This document shows positions 16,801-24,722 of a stretch of DNA of 64,000 nucleotides, piece after piece (position 1 is the first letter of the stretch; each line of letters begins with the position of its first letter). This DNA comes from Sorangium cellulosum (GTDB lineage Bacteria; Myxococcota_A; Polyangia; Polyangiales; Polyangiaceae). The notes beneath the pieces were generated by a model, which was not told the DNA's origin, ran no database searches, and saw only the letters and a list, made by a program, of their open reading frames with translations. A program made the position numbers and the translations under genes. The stretch is taken from NCBI RefSeq assembly GCF_004135735.1, contig NZ_CP012670.1:9247501-9311500 (forward strand), read 5' to 3'.

Positions 16801-18282
16801 TCGCGGCGCTTCGCCGTGGCGAGCCGGTTCACGTCGCTGCTCGTCCTGGAGAGCGAGGCGATGTTCAAGGCGTTCGGCCTCGAGCGGGGCAGCATCGCCC
16901 CCGCCTTCACGGGCGAGGAGCAGGCCGACAGCGTGAGCGCGAACGCCGAGGGCGGTGAGCTGCACGACGCCGCGGAGGACGAGGCGGACGCGCTGGGCGG
17001 GCTGCTCGAGGCGGAGCCCTCGGCGGCGGCCGCCCGCCCGAAGGCGCGCGCGTCCAGGTCCGCCGGGGATCTCGGCGTGACGGGCAGCGGGCTGGGCGGC
17101 GGCGGCCGCGGCGGGCCCGCGCCGTCGCGGCTCAAGAAGGGCGACGGCGGCCCCGCCGCCGAGCCTCCCCCGGCGTTCGAGCAGCGCGCCCTGCCGAAGC
17201 CCGCGCCGCCGACCGACGCCCTGGCGTCACCGCCGCTCGCGCCGCCGGCGCCCGCGCCCACGACGGCGCCGCCGACGATCCCGGAGTGGTCGCGGCCGGC
17301 GCGGCGGATGATCCCGATGCGCCGGGTGTTCGATCGCAAGGTGAGCTTCGACGCGGCGGGCGCGCTCGCGCCCGGGGGCGAGCGCGCGAGCGCGGCCGCC
17401 GAGGCGGCGCTCGCGGCGGCCCCGGACAGCCGCGACAGGACGGCGAGCCTCTACGCGCTCTACGCCACGACCGGCCGCCTCGGCGAGGCCCAGGAGCTGA
17501 CCGCGCGCTGGAGCGGGCGCGACGCGCTCGACCCCGACGCGCTGATCGCCCGCGCCGATCTCGCGGCCCGGCAGGGCGAGCGAGACCGCGCCGCGCGCAT
17601 CCTCGGCGGCCTCGCCGACGTGCGCCCCGGCGACCGGGCGATCCAGGCGCGCCTCGCCGAGCTCTGGGACGCCGCGGGCCGGCCCGCGTTCGCCTGCCAG
17701 CACCGGGTGGCGCTCGCCGACCTCGCGCCCGCCGACGCGAAGCTCGTCGCCGCGGCGATCCGGTGCGCCGGCGACGGCGGCATGCGCGAGCTCGCCGCCC
17801 AGCTCCGCGTCGACGTGCCCTCCTCCGCCCGGGCCGAGCTCGAGCGGCAGCTCGCCCGGCCTCGCGCGGCGCCGCCCGCGAGCCTCCCGGGCGACGTGCA
17901 GCTCAGCGCGACGTGGTCGGGCGGCGCCGATCTCGACCTCGCGCTCATCGACGCGCAGGGGCGCCGCATCTCCTGGATGGGGTCCACCATGCGGGCCGTG
18001 GCCGTGCGTTCGCGCGACGCGACGAGCACGCGCGCCGAGACCCTCGCGCTGCAGAGCCTCCCGAGGGGGCGCTACCTCGTGGAGATCGCGCGCGCGTCGA
18101 CCGGCGAGGGCCCCTCGGCGTCCGCGGCGCCCGGCGCGCTCGACGTCGTGCGCGGCGAGCTGACCCTGCGCCTCGCGGGCGCGACGCGCAAGGTGCCGTT
18201 CACGCTCGCGGGCGCGCGCCTCGAGCTCGGCACGGTGCGCGTCTTCTTCACCTCCCGCCTCGTGCCGGTCGACGCCCCATAG
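13855..18282 (+). CDS. Giant fusion: anti-sigma / FecR-like / VIT / VWA / DUF2135-like
   Basis: This 1475-residue protein lies 4 bp after an ECF sigma gene. Residues 1-45 resemble a zinc anti-sigma finger (EHIAGCDACRDL, HxxxCxxC). A transmembrane helix lies at about 157-175. Outside the membrane come a FecR-like beta domain (about 230-345: RTDPRTRAHLALKDGSTLAL, then EVLGTKLAVTAG) and a VIT domain (about 398-530). A VWA domain follows (about 690-870) with an intact MIDAS: Asp698, Ser700, Ser702, Thr775 and Asp803. After a Pro/Ala-rich linker, about 1160-1340 look like helical TPR-type repeats. The last 120 residues resemble DUF2135 (GDVQLSATWSGGADLDLALID). It is probably a transmembrane sigma regulator whose exterior senses a ligand or matrix. 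The fusion is continuous, with no frameshift seen. Confidence 0.85.
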   Translation: MSATETDRAELCGEVEEQLAAVLDGTARAALYEHIAGCDACRDLRHDAAAAAEVVAGAGADFRPAGDLADALLRRIEAARPAERAASGAVAKAALEAAAPAEAAEARTGSAPAELPSSPADARTGGARTGGARASSAERAAPAARRARGAAPARRPVVAAAALAAAVAAGVALWMSGGEDRPADAVATASPWSGKVASVARASADRSGGLEACDAAGACAPLAPGAALPEGATLRTDPRTRAHLALKDGSTLALDRGSRVWLGAGDARRARVDEGVVVLDVAPAPGAPPARVEVPHGEIEVLGTKLAVTAGAERASVEVTRGVVRVTGEQGEPVEVRAGEEATLARGAAPRVASAAPFADALAWSDRSAEEADAPALRGLGELRARRPGATQEKERAVRLARHAVKVRIVDVVARTEIDETFANDTDEELEGIFRFPLPPGAQIERLALEVDGELVEGAFVDRDRGAAIWRGVLQNAAPKAPKPREEIVWVPGPWRDPALLEWQRGGRFELRIFPIPKRGSRRVVLTYTQIVEQSGGVRRFTYPLAHDQSGTTNIGDFSIDLQVLGHDRAFGVETRGYALETAPADGAAERRTLQARGFTPAGDLTVEYALPDRDRPVTAWAYEMPPAAAEEPPAPAKGRGAPGLSGASARGDAEGAASLAAARAIASDPSPYVAIAIRPRLPRWQEARSRLHVIVVDSSRSMVGERFARATRLASSIVREMDRRDEVLVLACDTLCRALGEGGEGGAARPMAPGAASAGEVERFLGRIEPDGGTDLAAAMVAARAAAGALGDRELRILYLGDGTPSVGPTRPAHIEAAVRGAVPADDAAVVAVALGSDADTTSLRALARGGGGVMVPYVPGQKVASAARAALGAAYGLVLRDPELELPPGLTQVTPARLDPIRAGGEAFVMARMSPGADVTGAIRLRGRVSGERFEQTYPVRIAAGKGAGNAFVPRLYAAARIAELEETGGDAQKPAIIELSRRFAVASRFTSLLVLESEAMFKAFGLERGSIAPAFTGEEQADSVSANAEGGELHDAAEDEADALGGLLEAEPSAAAARPKARASRSAGDLGVTGSGLGGGGRGGPAPSRLKKGDGGPAAEPPPAFEQRALPKPAPPTDALASPPLAPPAPAPTTAPPTIPEWSRPARRMIPMRRVFDRKVSFDAAGALAPGGERASAAAEAALAAAPDSRDRTASLYALYATTGRLGEAQELTARWSGRDALDPDALIARADLAARQGERDRAARILGGLADVRPGDRAIQARLAELWDAAGRPAFACQHRVALADLAPADAKLVAAAIRCAGDGGMRELAAQLRVDVPSSARAELERQLARPRAAPPASLPGDVQLSATWSGGADLDLALIDAQGRRISWMGSTMRAVAVRSRDATSTRAETLALQSLPRGRYLVEIARASTGEGPSASAAPGALDVVRGELTLRLAGATRKVPFTLAGARLELGTVRVFFTSRLVPVDAP

Positions 18283-18444
18283 CCCCGCCCCGGCGCCGTG
18301 GATCCATCCCCCGCTGCGCCACGCCCGGCCCGCGCGCGGCGCCCTCTCCCGCCCTGGACCGATCTTCCCGGCTCGCTCGCTGGCGCGTTCGCCAACGTGT
18401 CGGCGGAGTCCCCCGCCGCGCTCGTGTCGGGCGGAGATCCCCGA

Positions 18445-18450
18445 TACAGT
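18445..18450 (+). promoter_or_regulatory. Candidate -10 box of a leaderless promoter (TACAGT)
   Basis: TACAGT lies 6 nt before the ATG at 18457, with no Shine-Dalgarno sequence in between. This spacing recurs before several other genes here and fits a leaderless transcript. No convincing -35 box is visible. Confidence 0.45.
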
Positions 18451-18456
18451 TTGGAC

Positions 18457-20919
18457 ATGAATCCGCTCGTCCCGGACTTCATCCTCGAACAGGACGCCGA
18501 AGGGCAATACGCGGGCGCGCTCGACGCGGCGGTGCTCCACGTCTCGCTGCCGGCGGTCGTGGATCTCGCCGAGCAGATGATCGCGCACCGGGCGATCGAC
18601 CCTGGGGCGCTGCGCACGCTGTTCGATCCGCTGTTCGAGGCCGTGCACCAGTCGGGCGGGTTCGTCGCGGCGTTCCCGCCGGGCGGCGGGTTCACCGCGC
18701 TGTTCCCGGACAGGCCGGGGTGCAACGTCACCCGGCTCGCCCGCAGCGCCGCCCTCGCGATACGGCGCAGCCTCCTCGAGTTCGCCGCGCGGCGCGCGCT
18801 CGGCGCCGTGGGGGCCCAGGTGCCGTTCCGGATCGGGCTCGCGTGGGGCGCGGTCCACTGGACGATCGTGCGCATCGACCAGGATCGGGCCTATTTCCTG
18901 CTCTATGGCCCCGCGATCGAGGCGTGCCAGGCGACCTACCGCGGGGTGGACGACAGCGAGCTCCACCTCGATCGCAGCTTCCGCGAGCGGCTCCCGGCCG
19001 CCGGCGCGAGGGACAGCATCCCGGAGATCGACGAGGCGGATCTCCCCGGCGACCCCTCCTCGCCGACGGCCGCGTCGGGCGCGATGACCGCGGCGGTCGA
19101 GGCGTTCCTGCCGCCGGGCGCGGGCGAGCTCGCGCCGGAGGGCGAGATCCGGGAGGTGACGACCGTCTCGCTCTCGTTCGATCGGGGGGCGAGCCCGACG
19201 GAGCTCATCCAGCAGCTGCACGAGATCTCGGCGATGTACGGCGCCACGTTCGCGGGCATGACGGCGACGGACCGCGGCTTCGGCGCGCAGTTCTACTTCG
19301 GCGCGCCCGTCGCGCACGAGAGCGACCACGATCGCGCGCTCGACTTCGCGCTCGAGCTGAAGAGCAACGGCCTCGGCGTGCCGCGGCTCGCGATCGGCAT
19401 CACCCGCGCGCGCTGCCTCGCCGGCTTCTTCGGCGGCGAGGGCCGCCGCGAGTTCGCGTGCCTCGGCCGCGCCGTCCACCTCGCCGCGCAGATCGCGCGC
19501 AAGGCCGCGCCGTCGTCGATCTGGGCGGACGAGCGGGCCCACCTCGCGGGCGAGGCGAGCCACCAGTGGTCGACCGAGAACATCTTCCGGTTCGACGGGT
19601 TCGACCTGCCGATCCTCGTCTACTCGCTCGAGCGGCGGCGCATCGCCGTGCAGGAGGAGTTCTACGACCTCGGCCCCATCGGCCGCGAGGCCGAGCTCGA
19701 GGAGCTGACGCGCGCGCTCGAGCCCCTCTTCGCCGGGCGGACCGTCGGGGTCGTGCACATCGTCGGCGAGGCGGGCATCGGCAAGAGCTACCTCGTGCAC
19801 AGCTACCGCCACAAGCGCGCGGAGCTCATGGACATGCGCCCGCTCCTCTGGATCGAGGCCCGCTGCGACCAGGCGCTCCGGACCCCGCTCTACGCCTTCG
19901 AGTTCGCGCTCAAGGAGTACCTCGGGATCTCGTCGGAGATCGGCCAGCACGAGAAGCAGGCCGGGCTCGACCTCGCGCTCCAGCTCCTCCTCGAGCGGCT
20001 GTCCGACGGCTCGATCGAGGCGCGGGCGCGGATCGATCGCGCGCGCGGGGCGCTCGGGCGGCTGCTCCGGCTGCGCAAGGACGAGGCGACGAGCGCCGAG
20101 GCCGAGCGCGAGGAGGCGCTCGCCGCGCTCTCCGCGCTGCTCGTCGCGGAGAGCTCGCTGCAGCCGGTGGTGGTGCACCTCGACGACGCGCAGTGGGCCG
20201 ACCCCACGTCGCTCGAGGCGGTCCGCGCGATCACGGCCGCGTGCCGGGACCTGCCGATCGCCGTGATCTGCACGGCGCGTCCCGGGCCGGACGGCGCCGC
20301 GACCCCCATCCCGCTCGACGCCGGCATCCCGTCGCAGGTGATCGAGCTCGCCCCGCTCCCGCGGGAGCGGCTGCTCGCGCTCGCGGAGCCGTTCTTCGGC
20401 GGCCCGCTCCCCACGATGCTCGAGTCCCTGATCGGGCAGACCGCGGGCGGCAACCCGTTCTTCGCGCAGGAGATCCTCGCGTACTGGCTGGAGGACGGCC
20501 GGTACGGGTCGAGCCCCGACGGCGTCCGGTCGAGCCGGTTCATGCCGCCGCGCACCGTGAACAGCCTGCTCGTGGCCCGGCTCGAGCGGCTCGATCCGCG
20601 GACGAGGCAGACGGTCATCGCCGCGGCGGTGCTGGGGCGGGAGTTCGACACGCGGGTGCTCGCCCGGATGATCCCGGACGCCTCCGTGCTCGTGGACCAC
20701 CTGCGCTTCGGCGAGGCGCAGCGGATCTGGTCGCGCATGGGCGAGCACCGCTTCGAGTTCTGCACGGTGCTGATCCGCGACGCCGCTTACGGGATGCTCC
20801 CGCAGGAGCACGCCGAGCGGCATCACCGCCTCGCGGCCGAGGCGATCGAGGCCGTCTACGGCGACGACATCGAGGACCAGCGCCCCGCCCTCGACAGCCA
20901 CCGGAGCCTCGCGGGCTGA
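18457..20919 (+). CDS. Cyclase-like / AAA ATPase signalling protein, short C-terminus
   Basis: This 820-residue protein has the layout of soluble-adenylyl-cyclase-type proteins: two class III cyclase-like domains (about residues 10-170 and 230-385), then an NTPase module. That module has Walker A GEAGIGKS near residue 440 and Walker B VVVHLDDAQWAD near 570. The metal-binding GDA of the first cyclase domain reads GGG (AFPPGGGFTALFP), and the second lacks a clear Asp pair (AGMTATDRGFGAQFYFG). Cyclase activity is therefore doubtful and a sensor role more likely. Related proteins usually continue into long TPR regions; this one stops soon after a short winged-helix-like part, inside a 43-bp repeat array. 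A GTG at 18298 would add 53 residues; the ATG was preferred because of TACAGT 6 nt upstream. Confidence 0.8.
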   Translation: MNPLVPDFILEQDAEGQYAGALDAAVLHVSLPAVVDLAEQMIAHRAIDPGALRTLFDPLFEAVHQSGGFVAAFPPGGGFTALFPDRPGCNVTRLARSAALAIRRSLLEFAARRALGAVGAQVPFRIGLAWGAVHWTIVRIDQDRAYFLLYGPAIEACQATYRGVDDSELHLDRSFRERLPAAGARDSIPEIDEADLPGDPSSPTAASGAMTAAVEAFLPPGAGELAPEGEIREVTTVSLSFDRGASPTELIQQLHEISAMYGATFAGMTATDRGFGAQFYFGAPVAHESDHDRALDFALELKSNGLGVPRLAIGITRARCLAGFFGGEGRREFACLGRAVHLAAQIARKAAPSSIWADERAHLAGEASHQWSTENIFRFDGFDLPILVYSLERRRIAVQEEFYDLGPIGREAELEELTRALEPLFAGRTVGVVHIVGEAGIGKSYLVHSYRHKRAELMDMRPLLWIEARCDQALRTPLYAFEFALKEYLGISSEIGQHEKQAGLDLALQLLLERLSDGSIEARARIDRARGALGRLLRLRKDEATSAEAEREEALAALSALLVAESSLQPVVVHLDDAQWADPTSLEAVRAITAACRDLPIAVICTARPGPDGAATPIPLDAGIPSQVIELAPLPRERLLALAEPFFGGPLPTMLESLIGQTAGGNPFFAQEILAYWLEDGRYGSSPDGVRSSRFMPPRTVNSLLVARLERLDPRTRQTVIAAAVLGREFDTRVLARMIPDASVLVDHLRFGEAQRIWSRMGEHRFEFCTVLIRDAAYGMLPQEHAERHHRLAAEAIEAVYGDDIEDQRPALDSHRSLAG

Positions 20920-21072
20920 GCCGCCGGCGCCTCGCGGGCCGAGCGGCCTCACGGGCCGAGCAGCCGCCGGCGCCTCGCGGGCCGAGCGGCCTCACGGGCC
21001 GAGCAGCCGCCGGCGCCTCGCGGGCCGAGCGGCCTCACGGGCCGAGCCGCCGCCGGCGCCTCGCAAGCTGAG
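20901..21072. repeat. 43-bp tandem repeat spanning the stop codon
   Basis: Three full units with a 43-bp period (CTCACGGGCC landmark at 20948, 20991 and 21034) are flanked by partial units. The first partial unit is the end of the cyclase-like gene: 20901-20920 differs from the unit at two positions, one of which creates the TGA stop at 20917-20919. The last unit ends with a matching CTGAG near 21068-21072. It is non-coding beyond the stop. Confidence 0.85.
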
Positions 21073-21156
21073 CGCGTCCGATCGCCGGCGCGCGCCTCGG
21101 GGCCGGCGCGCTGAACCCCCTCGACGCCGCTGGGGAAGTGCGGCAACTGTCCGCGC

Positions 21157-21612
21157 ATGAGCACGGTCCATCACGACCCTCGCGCGGCCGCGGCGCACGA
21201 CGCGAGCGATCACCACGGCTTCGACGGGGAGCCCGCCCGCGCGCTGCCGGCCGACGAGCCGCCCACCCCGAGCTGGGTCCCTGTCCTGGGACTGGCGCTC
21301 TTCGTCGTGGCGGGCATCGCGTTCCTCGCGATGAGCAGCGATGGCGCCTCCGAGGGGCAGGCCGCCCCGGCCCGCGCGCGCGCGGCGGCCGCCGCCGAGG
21401 CCCGCCCGGCGTCGCGCCAGCCGACGGCGCCCGCCGCGCGGCGGGCGGAGGCCCAGCGCGGGGCGCCCGGCGGCGCGGCGGCGCCCGCCGCGCCGGCCTC
21501 GGCGAACCTGCGCAAGCTGTCGCCCGAGGAGGTGGAGCGGGTGCGCCAGCGCATGCTCGACGCACGGCAGCGCGCCGGCGCGCCGGCGCAGGCCCCCGCG
21601 CCGGCGAAGTGA
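21157..21612 (+). CDS. Hypothetical single-pass membrane protein
   Basis: This 151-residue protein has a hydrophilic, His-rich N-terminus and one transmembrane helix, about residues 40-62 (WVPVLGLALFVVAGIAFLAM). An Ala/Arg/Pro-rich linker follows, then a charged C-terminal helix (LRKLSPEEVERVRQRMLDARQRAG). No family is recognised. It precedes the hydroxyacyl-CoA dehydrogenase gene, and a GTGA overlap at 21609-21612 offers an alternative coupled start for that gene. Confidence 0.7.
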   Translation: MSTVHHDPRAAAAHDASDHHGFDGEPARALPADEPPTPSWVPVLGLALFVVAGIAFLAMSSDGASEGQAAPARARAAAAAEARPASRQPTAPAARRAEAQRGAPGGAAAPAAPASANLRKLSPEEVERVRQRMLDARQRAGAPAQAPAPAK

Positions 21613-21647
21613 GCGAGGCCGGCGTGGAGGGCTCGGCCGCCGCGCGG

Positions 21648-22538
21648 ATGCGCACGGTGCTCGTGCTCGGCGCGGGCACCATGGGCCAGGGGATCGCGCA
21701 GGTCACGGCGGTCGCCGGCTACGTGACCCGGCTCCACGACGTCGACGCCGCGCGGATCAAGGCGGCGATCGAGGACATCAAGCGCACGACCGATCGCCTC
21801 GTGCAGAAGGGCAGGATGCTCAACGAGGCGCGCAGCGAGATGATCGGCATGCTGGTCGCGGCGCCGGATCTCGCGCAAGCGGCGGCCGACGTCGATCTGG
21901 TGATCGAGGCGGTGCCCGAGCAGATGGACCTCAAGGTGGAGGTGCTCGGCCGGGTGAGGGCGGCGGCGCCGGAGCGGGCGCTGTTCGGGTCGAACACGTC
22001 GAGCCTGAGCATCACGGAGCTCGGCCGCCGGCTGGGCGCGGGCGCGCGCACGGTCGGCCTGCACTTCTTCAACCCGCCGCCGGTGATGGAGCTGCTCGAG
22101 GTCGTGCAGGGCCTCGAGACGGACGAGGCGACGGTGACGGCGGCGCTCTCGGTGGCGAGGCGCCTGGGCAAGACGCCGATCGTGGTGAGCGACACGCCCG
22201 GCTTCGCGACGAGCCGCCTGGGCGTCGCGCTCGGCGCCGAGGCGATGCGGATGCTGGAGGCCGGGGTGGCGTCGGCGGTCGACATCGATCGCGCGATGGA
22301 GCTCGGTTACCGGCACCCGATGGGCCCGCTCAAGCTGACGGACCTCGTGGGGCTGGACGTGCGGCTCGCGATCCTGGAGCACCTGCACCGGGAGGTCGGG
22401 GAGCAGTTCCGGCCGCCGGTGATCCTGCGGCAGATGGTGCGCGCGGGGCGGCTCGGGAAGAAGACGGGCGAGGGGTTCTACCGGTGGACCGAGGCGGGGC
22501 CCCAGCCGGTGGGCGACGGCTGGCGCCGGGGGCGGTGA
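21648..22538 (+). CDS. 3-hydroxybutyryl-CoA dehydrogenase family
   Basis: This 296-residue NAD(P)-dependent 3-hydroxyacyl-CoA dehydrogenase catalyses oxidation of (S)-3-hydroxyacyl-CoA to 3-oxoacyl-CoA, or the reverse. The Rossmann motif GAGTMGQG is at residues 8-15. The catalytic region SNTSSLSITELGRR and then GLHFFNPPPVMELLEVV carries the catalytic His, and the C-terminal helical domain has GYRHPMGPLKLTDLVGLDV. Its length suits the stand-alone Hbd/PaaH family. The ATG at 21648 was chosen because the family begins a few residues before the glycine motif. A GTG at 21609 overlapping the previous stop would add 13 residues. It is likely a butyrate/PHB-type or phenylacetate-type enzyme, but the pathway cannot be told from the neighbours. 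Confidence 0.9.
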   Translation: MRTVLVLGAGTMGQGIAQVTAVAGYVTRLHDVDAARIKAAIEDIKRTTDRLVQKGRMLNEARSEMIGMLVAAPDLAQAAADVDLVIEAVPEQMDLKVEVLGRVRAAAPERALFGSNTSSLSITELGRRLGAGARTVGLHFFNPPPVMELLEVVQGLETDEATVTAALSVARRLGKTPIVVSDTPGFATSRLGVALGAEAMRMLEAGVASAVDIDRAMELGYRHPMGPLKLTDLVGLDVRLAILEHLHREVGEQFRPPVILRQMVRAGRLGKKTGEGFYRWTEAGPQPVGDGWRRGR

Positions 22539-22575
22539 GCGCACCGGCGCGCGCGGGCAGCGGCGAGCGCAGGGG

Positions 22576-23247
22576 CTAGCGGTTCCGCTTGTCCTTCTTG
22601 GCGTTCTCCTCGGCCTCTTTCTGGCGCTCGGCCTCGCGCTGGACGATGCGCTCCTTGACGGCGGCGTAGTCCTTCTCGTCCTTCACCCGCCGGTCGATCT
22701 GCTTCTGCCGCTCGGTCGCGGTCCCGGGATAGCCGCCCGCCTTGGGGTTGCTGGTCAGGTACGCGCTGTACGCGCCCCACGCCTCCCGCGCCGCCTGCCA
22801 GCTCTTCTGGCGCTCGCGCAGATCCGCGAGGCAAAACAGCACCTTGGCGTGGAGCTCGTCCGCGCCCTTCTTGCTGAGCGCCGTCGTCCAGGCCGCCTCC
22901 GCCTCGGCCGCGTTGCCCGACTCGAGCATCGCCTCGCCAAGGCGATAGAAGCCGAGCATCCTCGTGGGATCCTGCTTGATCGCCTCCTGGAACGCCGCGA
23001 TCGCGCCAGGGATGTCGCGCGCCACGAACGAGGCCTGGCCCCTCACCACGTGCTCCATGTACGGGCTGATGCCGGTCCGCCCCTCGGGATCCTTGCGCGC
23101 CGAAGCGGAATCGGCAGGCGCCGGAGCAGTCGCAGGGGCCGGGGTGGCCTCCGGGGCCTCGGGCGGTTGCTGGGCAGCGGCCGGCGCCGCGAAGACGACG
23201 GCGGCGAGGGCGAACGATGCGATGCTGGCAAGCGGGCGGTCCTGCAT
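22576..23247 (-). CDS. Exported TPR protein
   Basis: This 223-residue protein has a signal peptide (LASIASFALAAVVFAAPAAAQ), a Pro/Ala linker and two or three TPR-like helical pairs (GQASFVARDIPGAIAAFQEAIKQDPTRMLGFYRLGEAMLESG is one). It ends in a highly charged Lys/Glu helix. It is likely a periplasmic or outer-membrane-associated scaffold. It is convergent with the dehydrogenase gene, only 37 bp apart. The start codon has no Shine-Dalgarno site but follows TACGCT by 7 nt. Confidence 0.8.
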   Translation of the reverse strand: MQDRPLASIASFALAAVVFAAPAAAQQPPEAPEATPAPATAPAPADSASARKDPEGRTGISPYMEHVVRGQASFVARDIPGAIAAFQEAIKQDPTRMLGFYRLGEAMLESGNAAEAEAAWTTALSKKGADELHAKVLFCLADLRERQKSWQAAREAWGAYSAYLTSNPKAGGYPGTATERQKQIDRRVKDEKDYAAVKERIVQREAERQKEAEENAKKDKRNR

Positions 23248-23254
23248 GCGCGCC

Positions 23255-23260
23255 AGCGTA
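23255..23260 (-). promoter_or_regulatory. Candidate -10 box of a leaderless promoter (TACGCT)
   Basis: On the minus strand TACGCT ends 7 nt before the ATG of the exported TPR gene (start 23247), where no ribosome binding site is present. It belongs to the set of TAnnnT boxes at this position in the window. Confidence 0.35.
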
Positions 23261-23383
23261 CCGCAGCCGCGGCGCGGAGGGGAAACGTTGCAGCGCGCGC
23301 CAGCCGCCGGCGCACGCCGGAGGCGGCCCGGTGGCGGCGGGGAGCCCCCCTCGCCTCGGCCCCTGCTGCGAGAGCTCGCGACA

Positions 23384-24370
23384 TCACGGGCGACCGCGCG
23401 CCCCCGGCAGGGAGCGCCGCCACGCCGGTCCGTCGCGGAGGCGACCCCGAGGGGCCGTGGCGTGCGCCGCTCGACGCGCCCGCGCGGCGCGATCCCCCGT
23501 CGCCGGGAAGGGGTGCTCCCGCATGTACGCGAGGACCTCCTCGCGGCTCGGTATCCCGGCCATGCCCACGCGCTCGACGCCGAACGAGGCCGTGACGTTG
23601 GCGAAGCGCGCCGACTGGACCGGATCGCCGGTCTCCTGGAGCCGGATCATGAACGCCGTCGCGAAGACATCGCCTGCTCCGGTGGGGTCGATCTCCTGGG
23701 CCTCACGAGGAGGGACCTTCGTTTCCACGATCGCCCCGCGGCCGAGGCGCCGATAGAGCGTGCTCCCGTCCCGGGACTCGGTGAGCACGACGAGCGGCAC
23801 ATGCTCGAAGAACGGATCGAGGCGGCTCAGGTCGTGATCGATGTCCTCCTGCGACAGCACGAGCACGTCCACGAACGGGAGGACCCCGGCGACATCGTTC
23901 CATCGCGTGCTGTAGACACGCCCCCTGTCGTCCCAGCGCCGCATCCACCCCTGCGGCACCGCGACGACGAGCGTCGTCTCATCGAAGATGCCCGCCACGT
24001 CCGGGCCGATCTCGTTGACGAGCGGGCCCAGCAGCACCGCCCGCGGCCTGCGCAGCGGGTCGTCGATGTCATTGGCCGTGATCGGCAGCGCCCGCGCATA
24101 GCAGGTTTGAACCCGACCCTGCTCGGTATAGACGTTGGCGAAGGTCGTCGTGGTCGGCGACGGCAGGACCCTCACCTCCACCTCTGCCGGAAGCCCGGAC
24201 AGATCCGTCGAGGGGGCGGCGCGTGTGATGATCGTGGGGGTGCGGCCGAGCCGCACCGCCGTGACCGCCGCGAAGCTGACGGTTCCGCCGAGGCGGTGAT
24301 CGCTTTGCGGATCGGCGCTCGACAGATCGCAGGTGACATGCCCGATGAGCAGGATATCCGAGTGGGCCAT
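23384..24370 (-). CDS. PfkB-family (ribokinase-like) sugar/nucleoside kinase
   Basis: This 328-residue cytoplasmic kinase has the PfkB signature DPTGAGDVFATAF at residues 228-240, with the catalytic Asp of GAGD and the anion hole. The N-terminal LGGTVSFAAVTAVRLG substrate-lid segment is also present. Such enzymes phosphorylate sugars, nucleosides or inositols; the substrate cannot be told here. The ATG at 24370 has a purine-rich GGGGGAAGG site upstream. The last 35 residues (after PFPATGD) are Arg/Ala-rich and unlike the family, so they look like a lineage-specific tail. Upstream lies a 127-bp palindrome. Confidence 0.85.
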   Translation of the reverse strand: MAHSDILLIGHVTCDLSSADPQSDHRLGGTVSFAAVTAVRLGRTPTIITRAAPSTDLSGLPAEVEVRVLPSPTTTTFANVYTEQGRVQTCYARALPITANDIDDPLRRPRAVLLGPLVNEIGPDVAGIFDETTLVVAVPQGWMRRWDDRGRVYSTRWNDVAGVLPFVDVLVLSQEDIDHDLSRLDPFFEHVPLVVLTESRDGSTLYRRLGRGAIVETKVPPREAQEIDPTGAGDVFATAFMIRLQETGDPVQSARFANVTASFGVERVGMAGIPSREEVLAYMREHPFPATGDRAARARRAAHATAPRGRLRDGPAWRRSLPGARGRP

Positions 24371-24554
24371 GTCCTTCCCCCCTTCGCTGAGCCTGACGAG
24401 CCGCTGCGCGCCCCGATCCGTGGGTCGAGCCCGCTCGCGACACCGCAGCACGCCTCGCTCGCTCTCCCAGGCTCGGGCCGCTCGCAACGTCCATCCCATG
24501 GAGCCCGAAGCCGCGTTGGCCAGTCCATCGCGGGTGCTTTGGCCAGATCCCTCC

Positions 24555-24681
24555 ACCGGTTGGTGGTGGTCACGTCTGGGGTGCTCACCGGAGGGGCTGG
24601 AGTGCAGGCGGCCACCAAAGGGGCCCGCCGGAACGCAAGCCCCGGAGGGGAGCACCCCAGACGTGACCACCACCAACCGGT
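24555..24681. repeat. 127-bp palindrome with perfect 32-bp arms
   Basis: The arm at 24555-24586 starts ACCGGTTGGTGGTGGTCACG, and its exact complement is at 24650-24681. The 63-nt centre holds further pairing (GGGGCT at 24593-24598 with AGCCCC at 24638-24643, and GGCGG at 24607-24611 with CCGCC at 24625-24629). It fills most of the 352-bp space between the PfkB kinase gene and the next minus-strand gene. No open frame or promoter was recognised in the rest of that space. Confidence 0.92.
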
Positions 24682-24722
24682 TCCCCCTGTTGCGTGAGCC
24701 CAGGGAGAGGGCGTTCGCCGCG

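Noticed and set aside
13825..20952. Very long open frames (over 1000 codons) on the minus strand opposite the sigma/VWA and cyclase-like genes
   Set aside because: They are rich in Arg, Ala, Gly and Pro with no domains, and mirror the codon bias of the real plus-strand genes. High GC removes stop codons from the opposite frame.
20920..21065. Possible CRISPR array
   Set aside because: Repeats are directly adjacent without unique spacers, and no cas gene is nearby. The arrays at 38389-38505 and 50597-50771 fail for the same reason.
24172..24722. Short open frames crossing the 24555-24681 palindrome on both strands
   Set aside because: Similar peptides appear on both strands only because the arms are inverted copies. 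There is no start context or family match.
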